Source of the DNA: an uncultured Brevibacillus sp.
GTDB taxonomy: Bacteria > Bacillota > Bacilli > Brevibacillales > Brevibacillaceae
Assembly: GCF_947502445.1 (NCBI RefSeq)
Contig: NZ_CANMZW010000003.1
Coordinates: 124,001-188,000 of the forward strand
DNA length: 64,000 nucleotides
Direction of reading: 5' to 3'
The notes below the pieces were generated by a model. It had not been told where the DNA came from, ran no database searches, and saw only the letters and a list, made by a program, of their open reading frames with translations. Made by a program: the position numbers and the translations under genes. Each line of letters starts with the position of its first letter. Position 1 is the first letter of the stretch. Below, piece after piece: positions 26,729 through 36,879 of the stretch.

Positions 26729-27214
26729 TTATACTTCCTTCACACCTTGATTTACTGTACGGATTTGAAGCATCCCGTTTGTGGCATCGAGTTCTATAGT
26801 CCGACCGCAGTTTCCCCCTGTATCTTCCGCCACTATCTTTATATGGGCATCCTTCAAAGCCATTTTGCATGCTTCCACATTTCTTGGTCCGATCCGCATC
26901 GTGTCATTGTTACCTAAGAATGCAAACATTTGAGCGCCACCAGCCAGCTTTGCCACGATATGACGTGTCGATGCACCGGCACGCTCCATCAGTTGAATGA
27001 GGTGAGGAATAGCGGTATCCGCATACTTCCCTATGGATAGTTCCCCACTTTTTGCCAGAGATGATTCGGGCAGCATCACATGTGCCATGCCAGCAATTTT
27101 ATGAGTGCTATCGTAGAGGACAACCCCCACACATGATCCTAAACCGGTGGTACGCAGCCGACTCGGAGGCTTTGCCACACCGAGATCGGCCATACCAATC
27201 TTAATAATCTCCAT
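26729..27214 (-). CDS. cheD: Chemoreceptor glutamine deamidase CheD
   Basis: CheD deamidates receptor glutamines and stimulates CheC phosphatase, forming an adaptation loop. The 161-residue protein carries the catalytic triad elements: Cys in LGSCVGVVLYD, His in AGMAHVMLPES and Thr in ASTRHIVAKLAGGAQMF. Start ATG 27214 has GGAG nine bases upstream and overlaps cheC by 14 bases. Confidence 0.96.
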   Translation of the reverse strand: MEIIKIGMADLGVAKPPSRLRTTGLGSCVGVVLYDSTHKIAGMAHVMLPESSLAKSGELSIGKYADTAIPHLIQLMERAGASTRHIVAKLAGGAQMFAFLGNNDTMRIGPRNVEACKMALKDAHIKIVAEDTGGNCGRTIELDATNGMLQIRTVNQGVKEV

Positions 27215-27827
27215 CAAACGGAACTCCTAGTGAATGAAATAGAATGGGTAGCGATTCCGGATCAGGAATCAGAAAAAAATTTCCCTTCACTTGCTCATTA
27301 CCTTCAAAAAAGGCTGTGTCAATCGTGAGGGCAAAGTCACCCGCTTGACCCAACTCAATCAATCCATAGCTAAGAATGGCACCCGCCATATCTACAGCTA
27401 GTGCAGGAACTGACGGCTGTAGATTCAGCTTTGTTAAATCTGCCAACGAAGAGAGATAAGACCCAGTTAAAATGTTTCCAATTTCGTGCAGAGCGGAGAC
27501 CTCAAGCTCTCCCCACTCATACACGTCCTTGTCGATACCTGTGATTTGCAGCAACAGATACTTAGCAGAATCCAAGTCAAGGATAAAAAACATGTTGCCA
27601 GGGCAGTCTCCTTCTACACGGAGAAACACTGTAACCACAACTGTTTCCGCCCCACCGACACAATCAGCTACTTCATCGAAGGGTATAATGCTCACCTGTG
27701 GCACTTTCATATCGATTTCTTTTTGCATGAGCTTGGAGAGGGCTGTAGCGGCATGACCCGCACCAATATTCCCGATTTCGCGCAGCACGTCAAATTGGAA
27801 ATCGCCAAACTTAGTAAAATAGACCAT
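27201..27827 (-). CDS. cheC: CheY-P phosphatase CheC
   Basis: CheC dephosphorylates CheY-P and partners with CheD. The 208-residue protein keeps both active centres of the CheC/FliY/CheX family: DVLREIGN near residues 13-20 and SALHEIGN near 110-117, each with the Glu and Asn of the ExxN pair. GAGGG precedes the ATG. Neighbours are cheW and cheD. Confidence 0.96.
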   Translation of the reverse strand: MVYFTKFGDFQFDVLREIGNIGAGHAATALSKLMQKEIDMKVPQVSIIPFDEVADCVGGAETVVVTVFLRVEGDCPGNMFFILDLDSAKYLLLQITGIDKDVYEWGELEVSALHEIGNILTGSYLSSLADLTKLNLQPSVPALAVDMAGAILSYGLIELGQAGDFALTIDTAFFEGNEQVKGNFFLIPDPESLPILFHSLGVPFDGDY

Positions 27828-27831
27828 TTTC

Positions 27832-28308
27832 TTATCCCTCGATTGCGTCCAACTGCTTTATTTCCTCAGTGCTCAAAACTTTGTCTAGATTCAATAGGAT
27901 CAGTAATCTTCTATCTAGCTTTGCTACTCCACGTAGATATGCCGCTTCAACTCCACCGACAACCTCTGGAGGCGGTTCGATTGCATTTACAGGAATGTCG
28001 ATGACATCATTGGCTGCATCTACAATTAATCCAACCTCAAGCTCACCTACCGCAACGATGATGATACGGGTTGCTTCGGAGTACTCGCTGTCCTCCAGAC
28101 TGAAGCGATTCCGCAGATCAATAATTGGAGTGACCACACCACGCAGATTGATAACCCCTTTAACAAACTTCGGTGTGCGCGGAACTCTTGTGATATGCTC
28201 CAACTTTTCGATTGATTTTACTTGGTCCACCTCTACACCGTACTCTTCATCCTTCAATCGAAACACGATCACTTTGACTTCGCTTACGATTTCTTTTTGA
28301 TCGAGCAT
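27832..28308 (-). CDS. cheW: Chemotaxis coupling protein CheW
   Basis: CheW links chemoreceptors to CheA. The 158-residue product has the beta-barrel signature VIVFRLKDEEYGVEVDQVKSIE, ITRVPRTPKFVKGVINLRGVVTPIIDLRNRF and IVDAANDVIDI. GAGGGG precedes the ATG, and it lies between cheA and cheC as in B. subtilis. Confidence 0.97.
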   Translation of the reverse strand: MLDQKEIVSEVKVIVFRLKDEEYGVEVDQVKSIEKLEHITRVPRTPKFVKGVINLRGVVTPIIDLRNRFSLEDSEYSEATRIIIVAVGELEVGLIVDAANDVIDIPVNAIEPPPEVVGGVEAAYLRGVAKLDRRLLILLNLDKVLSTEEIKQLDAIEG

Positions 28309-28324
28309 TTGGCTGCCCCTCCTC

Positions 28325-30358
28325 TTACTTAATCAATGCATTGCAGTCAATAATGAGTGCGACTTGTCCATCACCCAGGATGGTAGCACCAGAAATCGCA
28401 AAAACATTGACCAGATATTTACCGAAAGATTTCAAGACAATTTCCTGCTGTCCAATGAATGAATCTACGACGAGACCAGCCATTTTTTCTCCTTTGCGAA
28501 CGATCACCACTGCTACTTCGTCATCGCTCTGGTTCCCACTACTCGGAACCTGGAAAATATCCTGGAGAGATACAAGCGGTACTACACGGCCCCTAAAGTC
28601 GATCACTTTTTGGCGGTGAGCCATCATGATCTGATCTTTTTTGAAGACTGCCGTTTCAATAATGGAGCTGAGAGGAACTGCATATTTCTCGTTCTGAACC
28701 TGTACCAGCATCGCAGAAATGATAGAAAGGGTCAGAGGAAGCTGAATCAAGAAGGTCGTGCCTTGACCGCGTACAGAATCGACTCCTACACTACCGCCCA
28801 GCGACTCGATCTTGGATTTCACGACATCGAGTCCAACTCCACGTCCAGAAATGTCGGAGATCACATCTGCCGTACTAAAGCCGGCTGCAAACAATAATTC
28901 ATGAATTTGCTTGTCGCTCATGCTGTCTGCCATGGCTTGTGTAACGATGCCGCGCTCCAATGCCTTTTTCAATACTTTTTCTTTATTAATTCCGGCACCA
29001 TCATCTTTTACTTCAATAAATACGTGGTTTCCGCTGTGAAACGCACGAAGCTCGATCGTTCCTTCTTCTGGCTTGCCTGCCTTTTTCCGCTCGGCAGGAG
29101 ACTCAATCCCGTGGTCGAGAGAATTGCGCAGCAAGTGATTCAGCGGGTCCCCAATCTCATCAATTACCGTACGATCCAGTTCTGTTTCCGCACCGAAAAT
29201 TTCTAAATTGACTTTTTTGCTCAAGTCTTTTTGTAAATCTCGAATCATACGCGGGAACCGATTAAACACTTGTTCGACTGGAACCATGCGCATGGTCAGA
29301 ATAATGTTTTGCAAATCGCCACTGATTCGGCTCATGTGCTCAACTGTTTCCTGGAGCTCACTCTTGCCAATCTCACGTGCCAATTGCTCCAGGCGACCAC
29401 GGTCAATGACCAGCTCGCTGAAAAGGTTCATGAGAATATCGAGACGATCGATATCAACACGAATCGTTTTTCCTCCTGCTCCTGTCTTTCTAGCAGTAGC
29501 TGGCTGCGCCTCTTGCGCTTTTTGAGGGGCCGAAACTGCCTGTTCTTTCACGACGGGTGCTTCCTCAACCTTTGCTTTGACCACAATAGGCTCAACCATG
29601 ACATCCTGAATCTCGGAAATGTTAAGAATTGCACTGCGAATTTTTTCAATCGGATGCATGGTGACATAGGCGATTTCAAAAGATTGCTCAAAACGTTCGT
29701 TTTCGATATCTTCAACGGTTGGTTTTGTTTTAATCACTTCGCCAAGAGATTCCAACTGGTCAAAAACCATGTATGCGCGAGCAGCTTTTAACAAGCAATT
29801 CTCGTTCAGCGTCACTTTAATCCACAAGGACTGATTGCCCAATTCCTTGGACTGCTCCATAACCATGAGTGCAAAATCATCGAGGTCATACTCTTGAGTC
29901 TGTTGAGCTGTCTCTTCCGCCGAAGGAGCCTCTTCCAGCGCTGCGGCAGTAGCTGCAATTTCCTGTTCTACAGAAAAGTCTCCAGCCACAATTGCGCGAA
30001 GCTTTTTCACTGGAATAGAAACATCTGCTGATCCGTCTCCACCCTCGGTAATATCAATGACCATACCCTCTATCAAATCGATGCTGTGAAAAATGACGTC
30101 CATGATATCGCTGTTGATCGTCAATTTATCATTTCGAATGAGATCAAGTACATTCTCAGCTTCATGGGTCAGACTAGCCATGTCCTCGAATCCCATCGTT
30201 GCCGACATTCCTTTTAGCGTATGAGCAGAACGGAAAATTTCTTTCACATGAGCAATATTGCCTGGATCATTTTCGAGCAACAACAAGTTGGCGTTAATTG
30301 CTTGCAAGTGTTCTTTTGATTCTTCAATAAACATGTCCAAATACTGATTCATATCCAT
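28325..30358 (-). CDS. cheA: Chemotaxis histidine kinase CheA
   Basis: CheA autophosphorylates on a P1 His and passes phosphate to CheY and CheB. The 677-residue protein has P1 (His46 in RSAHTLKG), a P2 domain (about 180-270), the dimerisation helices, the kinase domain (N box HLLRNSLDHGIE; G1 DDGAGIN; G2 GRGVGLD) and the CheW-like P5 domain. ATG 30358 is preferred because GGGAGGTGG lies seven bases upstream; an earlier start would overlap cheB. Confidence 0.97.
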   Translation of the reverse strand: MDMNQYLDMFIEESKEHLQAINANLLLLENDPGNIAHVKEIFRSAHTLKGMSATMGFEDMASLTHEAENVLDLIRNDKLTINSDIMDVIFHSIDLIEGMVIDITEGGDGSADVSIPVKKLRAIVAGDFSVEQEIAATAAALEEAPSAEETAQQTQEYDLDDFALMVMEQSKELGNQSLWIKVTLNENCLLKAARAYMVFDQLESLGEVIKTKPTVEDIENERFEQSFEIAYVTMHPIEKIRSAILNISEIQDVMVEPIVVKAKVEEAPVVKEQAVSAPQKAQEAQPATARKTGAGGKTIRVDIDRLDILMNLFSELVIDRGRLEQLAREIGKSELQETVEHMSRISGDLQNIILTMRMVPVEQVFNRFPRMIRDLQKDLSKKVNLEIFGAETELDRTVIDEIGDPLNHLLRNSLDHGIESPAERKKAGKPEEGTIELRAFHSGNHVFIEVKDDGAGINKEKVLKKALERGIVTQAMADSMSDKQIHELLFAAGFSTADVISDISGRGVGLDVVKSKIESLGGSVGVDSVRGQGTTFLIQLPLTLSIISAMLVQVQNEKYAVPLSSIIETAVFKKDQIMMAHRQKVIDFRGRVVPLVSLQDIFQVPSSGNQSDDEVAVVIVRKGEKMAGLVVDSFIGQQEIVLKSFGKYLVNVFAISGATILGDGQVALIIDCNALIK

Positions 30359-30378
30359 AGGTGATCCACCTCCCAAAA

Positions 30379-31482
30379 TCAGTGCAAGAGCTTGCACAAT
30401 ACCTCTGGAATCTTATCCAATGGGGCTATATGATCTGCGAGTCCGGCTTGGATAGCTGCGCGCGGCATTCCGTACACGATACAGCTCGACTCATCTTCGA
30501 TAATACTCGCAACAGGTCCGATTTCTTTCATCAATTTCAGACCTTTTGTCCCATCATTTCCCATGCCTGTCATGATAATTGCCCATTTGTCTACATTTGT
30601 CAATCGACTGACCGACTCAAAAAGAACATCTACTGAAGGTCTATGTCCGCCTCGGGGCTCTTGTTGATGCAAGTGGGCTTGCAATCGACCATTTACGGAA
30701 TGCACTTCAAAATGATAACCCCCTGGCGCAATATACGCGGTTGCCGATTGCAGAATTTCACCGTCTGCGACTTCGGTGACTTTTATTTGACACAGCGAAT
30801 CTAAACGTTGTGCCAGTGACTTTGTAAAACCAGCGGGCATATGTTGAACGATTGCAATCGGGGCTGGAAATTTAGCTGGGAGCTGTGTCAATACCGTTTG
30901 CAATGCTTTTGGCCCACCCGTCGAAGTACCTAATACAACGAGCCTTGCTTTGGTTGTATTGGGCAGCCTAGTTAAGATCGGCGGCATACTTGTTACAACA
31001 GGGCGAACGACAGGCTGAGCAGCAATTGGGCTTATGGTTGTTGGCTTGCTCGCTTTGCCATCCGTTCTGCGGATTCTACCTTTTGCAGAAGCAGCAGCCT
31101 TCACCCTTTCAATCAACCGATCTCCCACTTTATGAATATCGAGTGAGATTGGACCAGAGGGTTTCGTCACAAAGTCAAATGCGCCCAGTTCAAGAGCCTG
31201 AATGGTCGCCTCCGCTCCCTCACGCGTCAGACTGCTCAGCATAACCACTGGGATTGGATACTCGTTCATCAGCTTTTCCAAAGCGTCGAGGCCGTTCATA
31301 ATCGGCATTTCAATATCAAGCGTAAGGACATCCGGGGCGAGCTGTTTGCATTTCTCAATGCATTCGAGACCGTTCTTCGCTCGCTCAATAACTTCGATCT
31401 CCGAATCAGTAGATAAAATATCAGTGATAACTTTACGCATGAATGCAGAATCGTCCGTAACCAGTACTCGAATTTTACTCAT
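30379..31482 (-). CDS. cheB: Chemoreceptor glutamate methylesterase/deamidase CheB
   Basis: CheB removes methyl groups from receptors. The 367-residue protein has an N-terminal receiver domain (acidic pocket TDDSAF, phospho-acceptor Asp56 in LTLDIEMP, Lys in TKPSG) and a C-terminal methylesterase with Ser in GTSTGGPKAL, His in IVQHMPAGFT and Asp in TGMGNDGTKG. GGAAGGGAG precedes the ATG. Confidence 0.97.
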   Translation of the reverse strand: MSKIRVLVTDDSAFMRKVITDILSTDSEIEVIERAKNGLECIEKCKQLAPDVLTLDIEMPIMNGLDALEKLMNEYPIPVVMLSSLTREGAEATIQALELGAFDFVTKPSGPISLDIHKVGDRLIERVKAAASAKGRIRRTDGKASKPTTISPIAAQPVVRPVVTSMPPILTRLPNTTKARLVVLGTSTGGPKALQTVLTQLPAKFPAPIAIVQHMPAGFTKSLAQRLDSLCQIKVTEVADGEILQSATAYIAPGGYHFEVHSVNGRLQAHLHQQEPRGGHRPSVDVLFESVSRLTNVDKWAIIMTGMGNDGTKGLKLMKEIGPVASIIEDESSCIVYGMPRAAIQAGLADHIAPLDKIPEVLCKLLH

Positions 31483-31514
31483 CGAATGTCGCTCCCTTCC
31501 TACAACCTGTTGCC

Positions 31515-32378
31515 TTATCGAATGAAGTTTTTCAGCTGCGCAAGAAATCCTTTTAGCCCATTCGTTGAAACATCAGTCATGGTTGAACTCTCCAGATAAC
31601 GGCCCACCAGATTACGAATGCTCTTTGAGGCTTGCGCTTGCGGATATGTAAGTAGAAAAGGACGTTGCTGCTTCACTGCTTTGGATACTTGTGGATCATC
31701 TGGTACATATCCGAGCGAATGAAGGTCCATATTCAAAAATCGTTTTGCTACCATCGCCAGTTTATCCGCAGTCATTTTCCCCTCGCGATCTGAGGTTACT
31801 CGATTGATGACCAATCTGATAGTGATGGCCGGATTACGCGAATGCAGCAGCTTAATCACTGCATAGGCATCAGTTATGGCTGGCGGCTCTGGTGTAGTAA
31901 CCAGAATCACTTCATCAGAAGAGAGCATAAACCGTATCGACTCGTTGGAAAAGCCAGCTCCTGTATCAAAAATGATCGTTTCCGCGTAGCCTTGCAACGG
32001 ATTCAACTGGGTGAACAATCGATCCAGCTTGTCTTCATCCAGCTGCATAATCTGTGTGAATCCCGAGCCACCAGCTATAAACTCCAGTCCCCCTGGTCCT
32101 TGCTCAATGATGTCCCATACCGTCGTATTCGGCTCTAGTAGATGGAACAAATGCTTTTTGGGGGTAATCCCCATCAGCACATCCAGATTGGCAAGACCCA
32201 AATCCACATCAAACAGGACTGTTTTGTGTCCCTGCTGATTTAGCCCAAGACCAAAGTTGAGACTGAAGTTTGACTTTCCTACGCCGCCTTTTCCACTCGT
32301 AACGGTGATTAGCTTCGTTTTTCGGTCTTGTTTGCTTTGTTGCACACGTTCTCGAAGTCGTTCTGCCTGATCCCGCAT
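31515..32378 (-). CDS. flhG: MinD-like ATPase FlhG (YlxH)
   Basis: FlhG controls flagellar number and placement and activates the FlhF GTPase. The 287-residue protein begins with the DQAERLRERV activator helix (DQAxxLR motif) and has the deviant Walker A SGKGGVGKSNFS, switch DVDLGLANLDVLMG and a C-terminal amphipathic segment. ATG 32378 has GGGAG seven bases upstream; ATG 32384 forms ATGA with the flhF stop but is too close to it. Confidence 0.95.
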   Translation of the reverse strand: MRDQAERLRERVQQSKQDRKTKLITVTSGKGGVGKSNFSLNFGLGLNQQGHKTVLFDVDLGLANLDVLMGITPKKHLFHLLEPNTTVWDIIEQGPGGLEFIAGGSGFTQIMQLDEDKLDRLFTQLNPLQGYAETIIFDTGAGFSNESIRFMLSSDEVILVTTPEPPAITDAYAVIKLLHSRNPAITIRLVINRVTSDREGKMTADKLAMVAKRFLNMDLHSLGYVPDDPQVSKAVKQQRPFLLTYPQAQASKSIRNLVGRYLESSTMTDVSTNGLKGFLAQLKNFIR

Positions 32379-32380
32379 CC

Positions 32381-33724
32381 TCATTCTCCCAAGATCATCG
32401 CTGCTACCATTTCTGGCGTAGCAAGAGCGATATCATCTGGTACATTTTGTCCTGTCGTCACGTAGGAGAGTTCGAGGTTCGTATTTTGACAAACATTTAC
32501 GATCGAGCCAAAGGATTGTGTTTCGTCCACCTTGGTAAAAATTACATGCTTAACCGGTACGTTCCCAAAGTTGTCTATGATCGCCTTCATGTCATTGTAT
32601 TTGGTCGACAAGCTGAGCACTAAATAATTCATGCTGTTTGTACCTTGCTCGACAAGCTCGCGAATTCCTTGTACATATTCATCGTTGCGGAAATTGCGTC
32701 CGGCAGTATCGACAAAAATCAGATCGCAATCACTTAATCTTTCCATCGCTTGCTTCATTTCCTTTGGTGAAAAGACAACTTCCATGGGAACGTTTAAAAT
32801 GTTAGCGTATGTTTTCAATTGCTCGACAGCGGCCATCCGATACGTATCCGCCGTAATGAAACCAATTTTTCGTTTTTCCTTTAGCATGCTGTTCGCTGCA
32901 AGCTTTGCAATCGTGGTCGTTTTGCCAACCCCAGTCGGTCCAAAAAAGAAGGCGTATTCTACACTCCGATCTAATTTGGCTGATCCTTGCGATCTGGGCT
33001 TAACCAGCTCGGAGATGATCTGTCGACATGCCACATATGCTTCTTCATTAGACCACTCCTTGCCTGCCACCTGACTTTCCATCAATTGACGAATAATCTG
33101 GGCCGTTAGCTCTTCTGTTACTTCTTGATCCACCAATCGTTTTCGTACATCTTGAATTGCCTGCGGGAGTTGATGACTCAAATCGTTGACCAACAGCTTT
33201 TGAAACATTTGCCGCATACCTCGTATCTCATTGGCAAGCACCTCATTTTGCCCGATCGGCTGTGCCTCCTCTTTCAAAGGGACTACAGCAGCAGCTCGTT
33301 GCTTCGTTATCGGCTGCTCTGTTGCTACAGCCGTCTCTTCTTGTACAAGTTGATTTGCTTGTGCAAGGGCAATTGGCTGTTCAGAGAGTGGCTCCTGCTC
33401 CTTCGTCTCGGAAATTGGCTTATCCGCTGGCGGTCTAGGTACGGTTGGTCTGCGATAGGCTTGCTGCGCTGTATACGTACCCGTCTGTTGTCTGGAGGAA
33501 ACGTCCTTTTGTCGATCGTTTGCCGTGAAGCTTATGTCCTCACGCTGGGATCCTTTTTCATCCACCGCCGCGATGACTTCGATTTGCTGTTTGCTGAACA
33601 TCCCGAAAAAGCCACCGGATTTAAAAGGTTTTGAGTTTAATATGACTGCATCCATCCCTAAATCCGTTCTGATTTTTTCCATCGCTTCTGGCATCGTATC
33701 GACTATGTAACGTTTTACTCTCAC
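32381..33724 (-). CDS. flhF: SRP-like GTPase FlhF
   Basis: FlhF is the third SRP-type GTPase and marks the site of flagellar assembly. The 447-residue protein has the N-terminal basic domain (MPEAMEKIRTDLGMDAVILN), a Gln/Pro/Glu-rich linker (about 70-170) and the NG domain with G1 [17 protein letters not shown]3 IFVDTAGRNF and TKVDETQSFGSI. The start is GTG, overlapping the flhA stop as GTGA. Confidence 0.96.
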   Translation of the reverse strand: MRVKRYIVDTMPEAMEKIRTDLGMDAVILNSKPFKSGGFFGMFSKQQIEVIAAVDEKGSQREDISFTANDRQKDVSSRQQTGTYTAQQAYRRPTVPRPPADKPISETKEQEPLSEQPIALAQANQLVQEETAVATEQPITKQRAAAVVPLKEEAQPIGQNEVLANEIRGMRQMFQKLLVNDLSHQLPQAIQDVRKRLVDQEVTEELTAQIIRQLMESQVAGKEWSNEEAYVACRQIISELVKPRSQGSAKLDRSVEYAFFFGPTGVGKTTTIAKLAANSMLKEKRKIGFITADTYRMAAVEQLKTYANILNVPMEVVFSPKEMKQAMERLSDCDLIFVDTAGRNFRNDEYVQGIRELVEQGTNSMNYLVLSLSTKYNDMKAIIDNFGNVPVKHVIFTKVDETQSFGSIVNVCQNTNLELSYVTTGQNVPDDIALATPEMVAAMILGE

Positions 33725-35763
33725 GAAATGTTCACCATCCCTACGCTTTGCACTTCAACATGTGGTTCCAACTCGCTGTACGACAAAACAGGTACATCTG
33801 GCATCATCCGGTCAAGCAGTTGTCGTAAATACATCCGAATAGCCGGAGAGGAAAGAATGATAGGTTGTTGGCCTGAATTAATCATTTTTCCAACTTCTGT
33901 CGACATGATTTGGAAAATTCTCTGAGATGTTTCTGGGTCCATTGCCAGATAGCTGCCTTGCTCAGACTGCTCGACGCGTTCTGAAATGGCCTTTTCCAAG
34001 CCTGCGCCTGCTGTCAATACGCGAAGTGGCTGTCCAGGCTCTGTAAATTGCAACGTAATCTGTCTCGCCATGGCTTGTCTGACGTACTCAGTCAGTACAT
34101 CCGTATCTTTTGTAAACATTGCGTGGTCTGCCAAAGCTTCGAGAATGACCTGGAGATTACGAATCGATACTTTTTCACGCAGCAATTTTTGCAATACCTT
34201 TTGGACATCGCCGATCGAAAGCAATCCAGGAACCAACTCGTCCACCAAAACAGGCGCTGTTTCCCTTACGTTGTCTACTAATGCTCTCGTCTCCTGACGT
34301 CCCAACAGCTCGTGTGCATGACGCTTGATGACTTCTGTCAGGTGAGTAGCGACGACAGACGGCGGGTCGACAACTGTGTAACCAGAGAGTTCAGCAATCT
34401 CCTTATTCTCTTCTGTTACCCATAAAGCAGGCAATCCAAACGCAGGTTCAACGGTTTCAATCCCAACAATCGAATCGTCTTCGATGCCAGGGCTCATTGC
34501 CAAATAGTGATCAAGCATGATCTCGCCTTTTGCTACCTGATTGCCCTTGATTTTAATCATATATTCATTCGGTCTGAGCTGAATGTTGTCGCGGATCCGA
34601 ATGACCGGAACAACGATCCCCATCTCTAGCGCAATTTGTCTGCGGATCATAATGACCCTGTCAAGCAAATCGCCGCCTTGCTTCACATCAGCCAAAGGAA
34701 TCAGTCCGTATCCAAATTCAAATTCGATTGGGTCAACTTGTAAGAGATTGACCACACTTTCTGGACTTCGAACTTCTTCAATTTGCTGTTCTTCCACATC
34801 GTCCGCTGATTTTTGAATCTCCATACGCTGCTTACGATCAAGCTTCCATGCTGCAAACGTCATGATTCCCGCAACAGGAGCAACTGGCAACAACCCAATC
34901 GGAGTAAACAAACCCAAGAAGAACATACATCCGGCAACAATATAGAGAAGTCGGGGAAAATTGAACATTTGACGGGCGATATCTTCTCCCAGTCCTTCTC
35001 CAGACGTAGAACGGGTGACGATGATACCTGCAGCTGTGGAAATCAACAGGGCAGGAATCTGGCTGACGAGCGCATCCCCGACAGACATCGTCGTGAAGCG
35101 GGAGGCTGACTCGGCAAAACTAAATCCATGAACGAGCATCCCGATGATGAAGCCGCCAATAATATTGATAATAAAGATGATAATACCGGCAATTGCGTCC
35201 CCTTTTACGAATTTACTCGCACCATCCATCGCTCCGTAAAAGTCCGCTTCGTTTTCGATCTTTTTTCGTCTAGCCCTCGCGTCTGCTTCTGTGATCATCC
35301 CTGCGTTCAAATCAGCATCAATACTCATTTGCTTTCCGGGCATGGCATCGAGGGTAAAGCGTGCTGCTACCTCTGCCACACGTTCGGAACCTTTCGTAAT
35401 AACAATGAACTGGATGATGATCAGAATCAGGAACACTACGAAACCAACTACTTGATTCCCACCTACAACAAAGCTTCCGAACGTTTCAATTACTTTCCCG
35501 CCTTCACCGTGCGACAAAATGTTTCTCGTCGTCGATACATTCAGCGCCAGACGAAAGAGTGTTGTAATGAGCAAGACCGTTGGGAAAATGGAGAACTCCA
35601 ATGTTTCCTTTGTATACATGGACACAAGCAAAATGGTTAATGCAAGGGAGATGTTCAGAATCAACAGTAAATCGAGCAGCTCCGAAGGGAGTGGGATTAC
35701 CATCATGACCACAATGCTTATGACGAATAGGATCGTGCCTACTTCCTTGAATTTGAATCCCAC
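33721..35763 (-). CDS. flhA: Flagellar export gate protein FlhA
   Basis: FlhA forms the nonameric export gate that receives substrates from the FliHIJ ATPase and chaperones. The 680-residue protein has about eight N-terminal membrane segments, the FHIPEP signature region with SADVNAGMITEADARARRKK-like sequence, and a large cytoplasmic C-terminal domain (from about 330). The start is GTG behind a perfect AAAGGAGG. It lies between flhB and flhF. Confidence 0.97.
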   Translation of the reverse strand: MGFKFKEVGTILFVISIVVMMVIPLPSELLDLLLILNISLALTILLVSMYTKETLEFSIFPTVLLITTLFRLALNVSTTRNILSHGEGGKVIETFGSFVVGGNQVVGFVVFLILIIIQFIVITKGSERVAEVAARFTLDAMPGKQMSIDADLNAGMITEADARARRKKIENEADFYGAMDGASKFVKGDAIAGIIIFIINIIGGFIIGMLVHGFSFAESASRFTTMSVGDALVSQIPALLISTAAGIIVTRSTSGEGLGEDIARQMFNFPRLLYIVAGCMFFLGLFTPIGLLPVAPVAGIMTFAAWKLDRKQRMEIQKSADDVEEQQIEEVRSPESVVNLLQVDPIEFEFGYGLIPLADVKQGGDLLDRVIMIRRQIALEMGIVVPVIRIRDNIQLRPNEYMIKIKGNQVAKGEIMLDHYLAMSPGIEDDSIVGIETVEPAFGLPALWVTEENKEIAELSGYTVVDPPSVVATHLTEVIKRHAHELLGRQETRALVDNVRETAPVLVDELVPGLLSIGDVQKVLQKLLREKVSIRNLQVILEALADHAMFTKDTDVLTEYVRQAMARQITLQFTEPGQPLRVLTAGAGLEKAISERVEQSEQGSYLAMDPETSQRIFQIMSTEVGKMINSGQQPIILSSPAIRMYLRQLLDRMMPDVPVLSYSELEPHVEVQSVGMVNIS

Positions 35764-35781
35764 TGTTTATCCTCCTTTCTC

Positions 35782-36879
35782 TTATTTCACTTTCCCCTGC
35801 AGCTTATATACGTACGCGAGAACTTCCGCGACCGCTTTAAACAACTCTTCGGGAATTTGTTGTCCGATTTCAACCTGACTATAGAGAGCCCGGGCCAAGG
35901 GCTTGTTTTCCATCGTAATGATTCGGTGCTTTTTGGCCACCTCTCTAATTTTTAATGCAAGGTAGTCTTGTCCTTTGGCCACTACTGTAGGAGCACTCAT
36001 CGCACTCGAATCATAGCGGATCGCCACAGCAAAGTGCGTCGGGTTTGTAATGATTACATCCGCTTTGGGCAACTCTTGCATCATCCTGCGTATGGCCATG
36101 CTTCGCTGCCTTTCGCGAATTTTCCCTTTTATGAGCGGGTCCCCCTCAGCCTGCTTGTGCTCGTCCTTGAGATCTTGCTTTGACATCCGCAAGTTCTTTT
36201 CATGTTCATATCGCTGGTAAGCGTAATCGAGGATTGCCAGGATAAATAGCAGCAACCCGAGATAAATTCCTAGCTTGGCAACCTCTGCCGCAGTAAAGGA
36301 AAGAACATTTCCTAGCGATTTTAAAGATAGCTGCAAGATTTGTTCGATTTCGTTCCATAAAATGGTATACGCAACATAAATTCCAGCGCTGATTTTCAGG
36401 ATCGACTTGAGTAATTCCACAATCGAACGCATGGAGAAGATTCTTTTTGCCCCTTTTATGGGATCCAGCTTATCTAATTTCATTTGGATTGCTTCTGTGC
36501 TGATATGCCAGCCTACTTGCATGTAATTGACTCCAAATGCGACCAGGTAAGACAGGGCAAGTACAGGTCCCACGATTTTTACCGCTTCAAAAGCAATTTG
36601 AGTGACGATCAGTTTCAAATTCTCTTCATTTACCTGCCAGCTCGTGTAGGTAATCAAAGATTCACGCATCATACTTTGGAATGTACCTAGCATTGTTGAT
36701 CCGAGCATCATTAGCAAAAAAAAGAATGCTGTCAAGGCAATACTTGCGGACAAATCCTGACTTTTCGCAACTTGTCCTTTTTTGCGAGCGTCTTGCTTTT
36801 TCTTCGGTGTCGCTTTTTCCGTCTTTTCACCATTGAAGAATTGAAGGTCGATCGGATAGGCAAACCTTATTTGCTTCAT
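35782..36879 (-). CDS. flhB: Flagellar export substrate-specificity switch protein FlhB
   Basis: FlhB switches export from rod/hook to filament substrates through self-cleavage. The 365-residue protein opens with LQFFNGEKTEKATPKKK, has four membrane segments, and a cytoplasmic domain with the autocleavage site NPTHFAVAIRYD. Its ATG overlaps the fliR stop as ATGA, implying coupled translation. Confidence 0.97.
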   Translation of the reverse strand: MKQIRFAYPIDLQFFNGEKTEKATPKKKQDARKKGQVAKSQDLSASIALTAFFFLLMMLGSTMLGTFQSMMRESLITYTSWQVNEENLKLIVTQIAFEAVKIVGPVLALSYLVAFGVNYMQVGWHISTEAIQMKLDKLDPIKGAKRIFSMRSIVELLKSILKISAGIYVAYTILWNEIEQILQLSLKSLGNVLSFTAAEVAKLGIYLGLLLFILAILDYAYQRYEHEKNLRMSKQDLKDEHKQAEGDPLIKGKIRERQRSMAIRRMMQELPKADVIITNPTHFAVAIRYDSSAMSAPTVVAKGQDYLALKIREVAKKHRIITMENKPLARALYSQVEIGQQIPEELFKAVAEVLAYVYKLQGKVK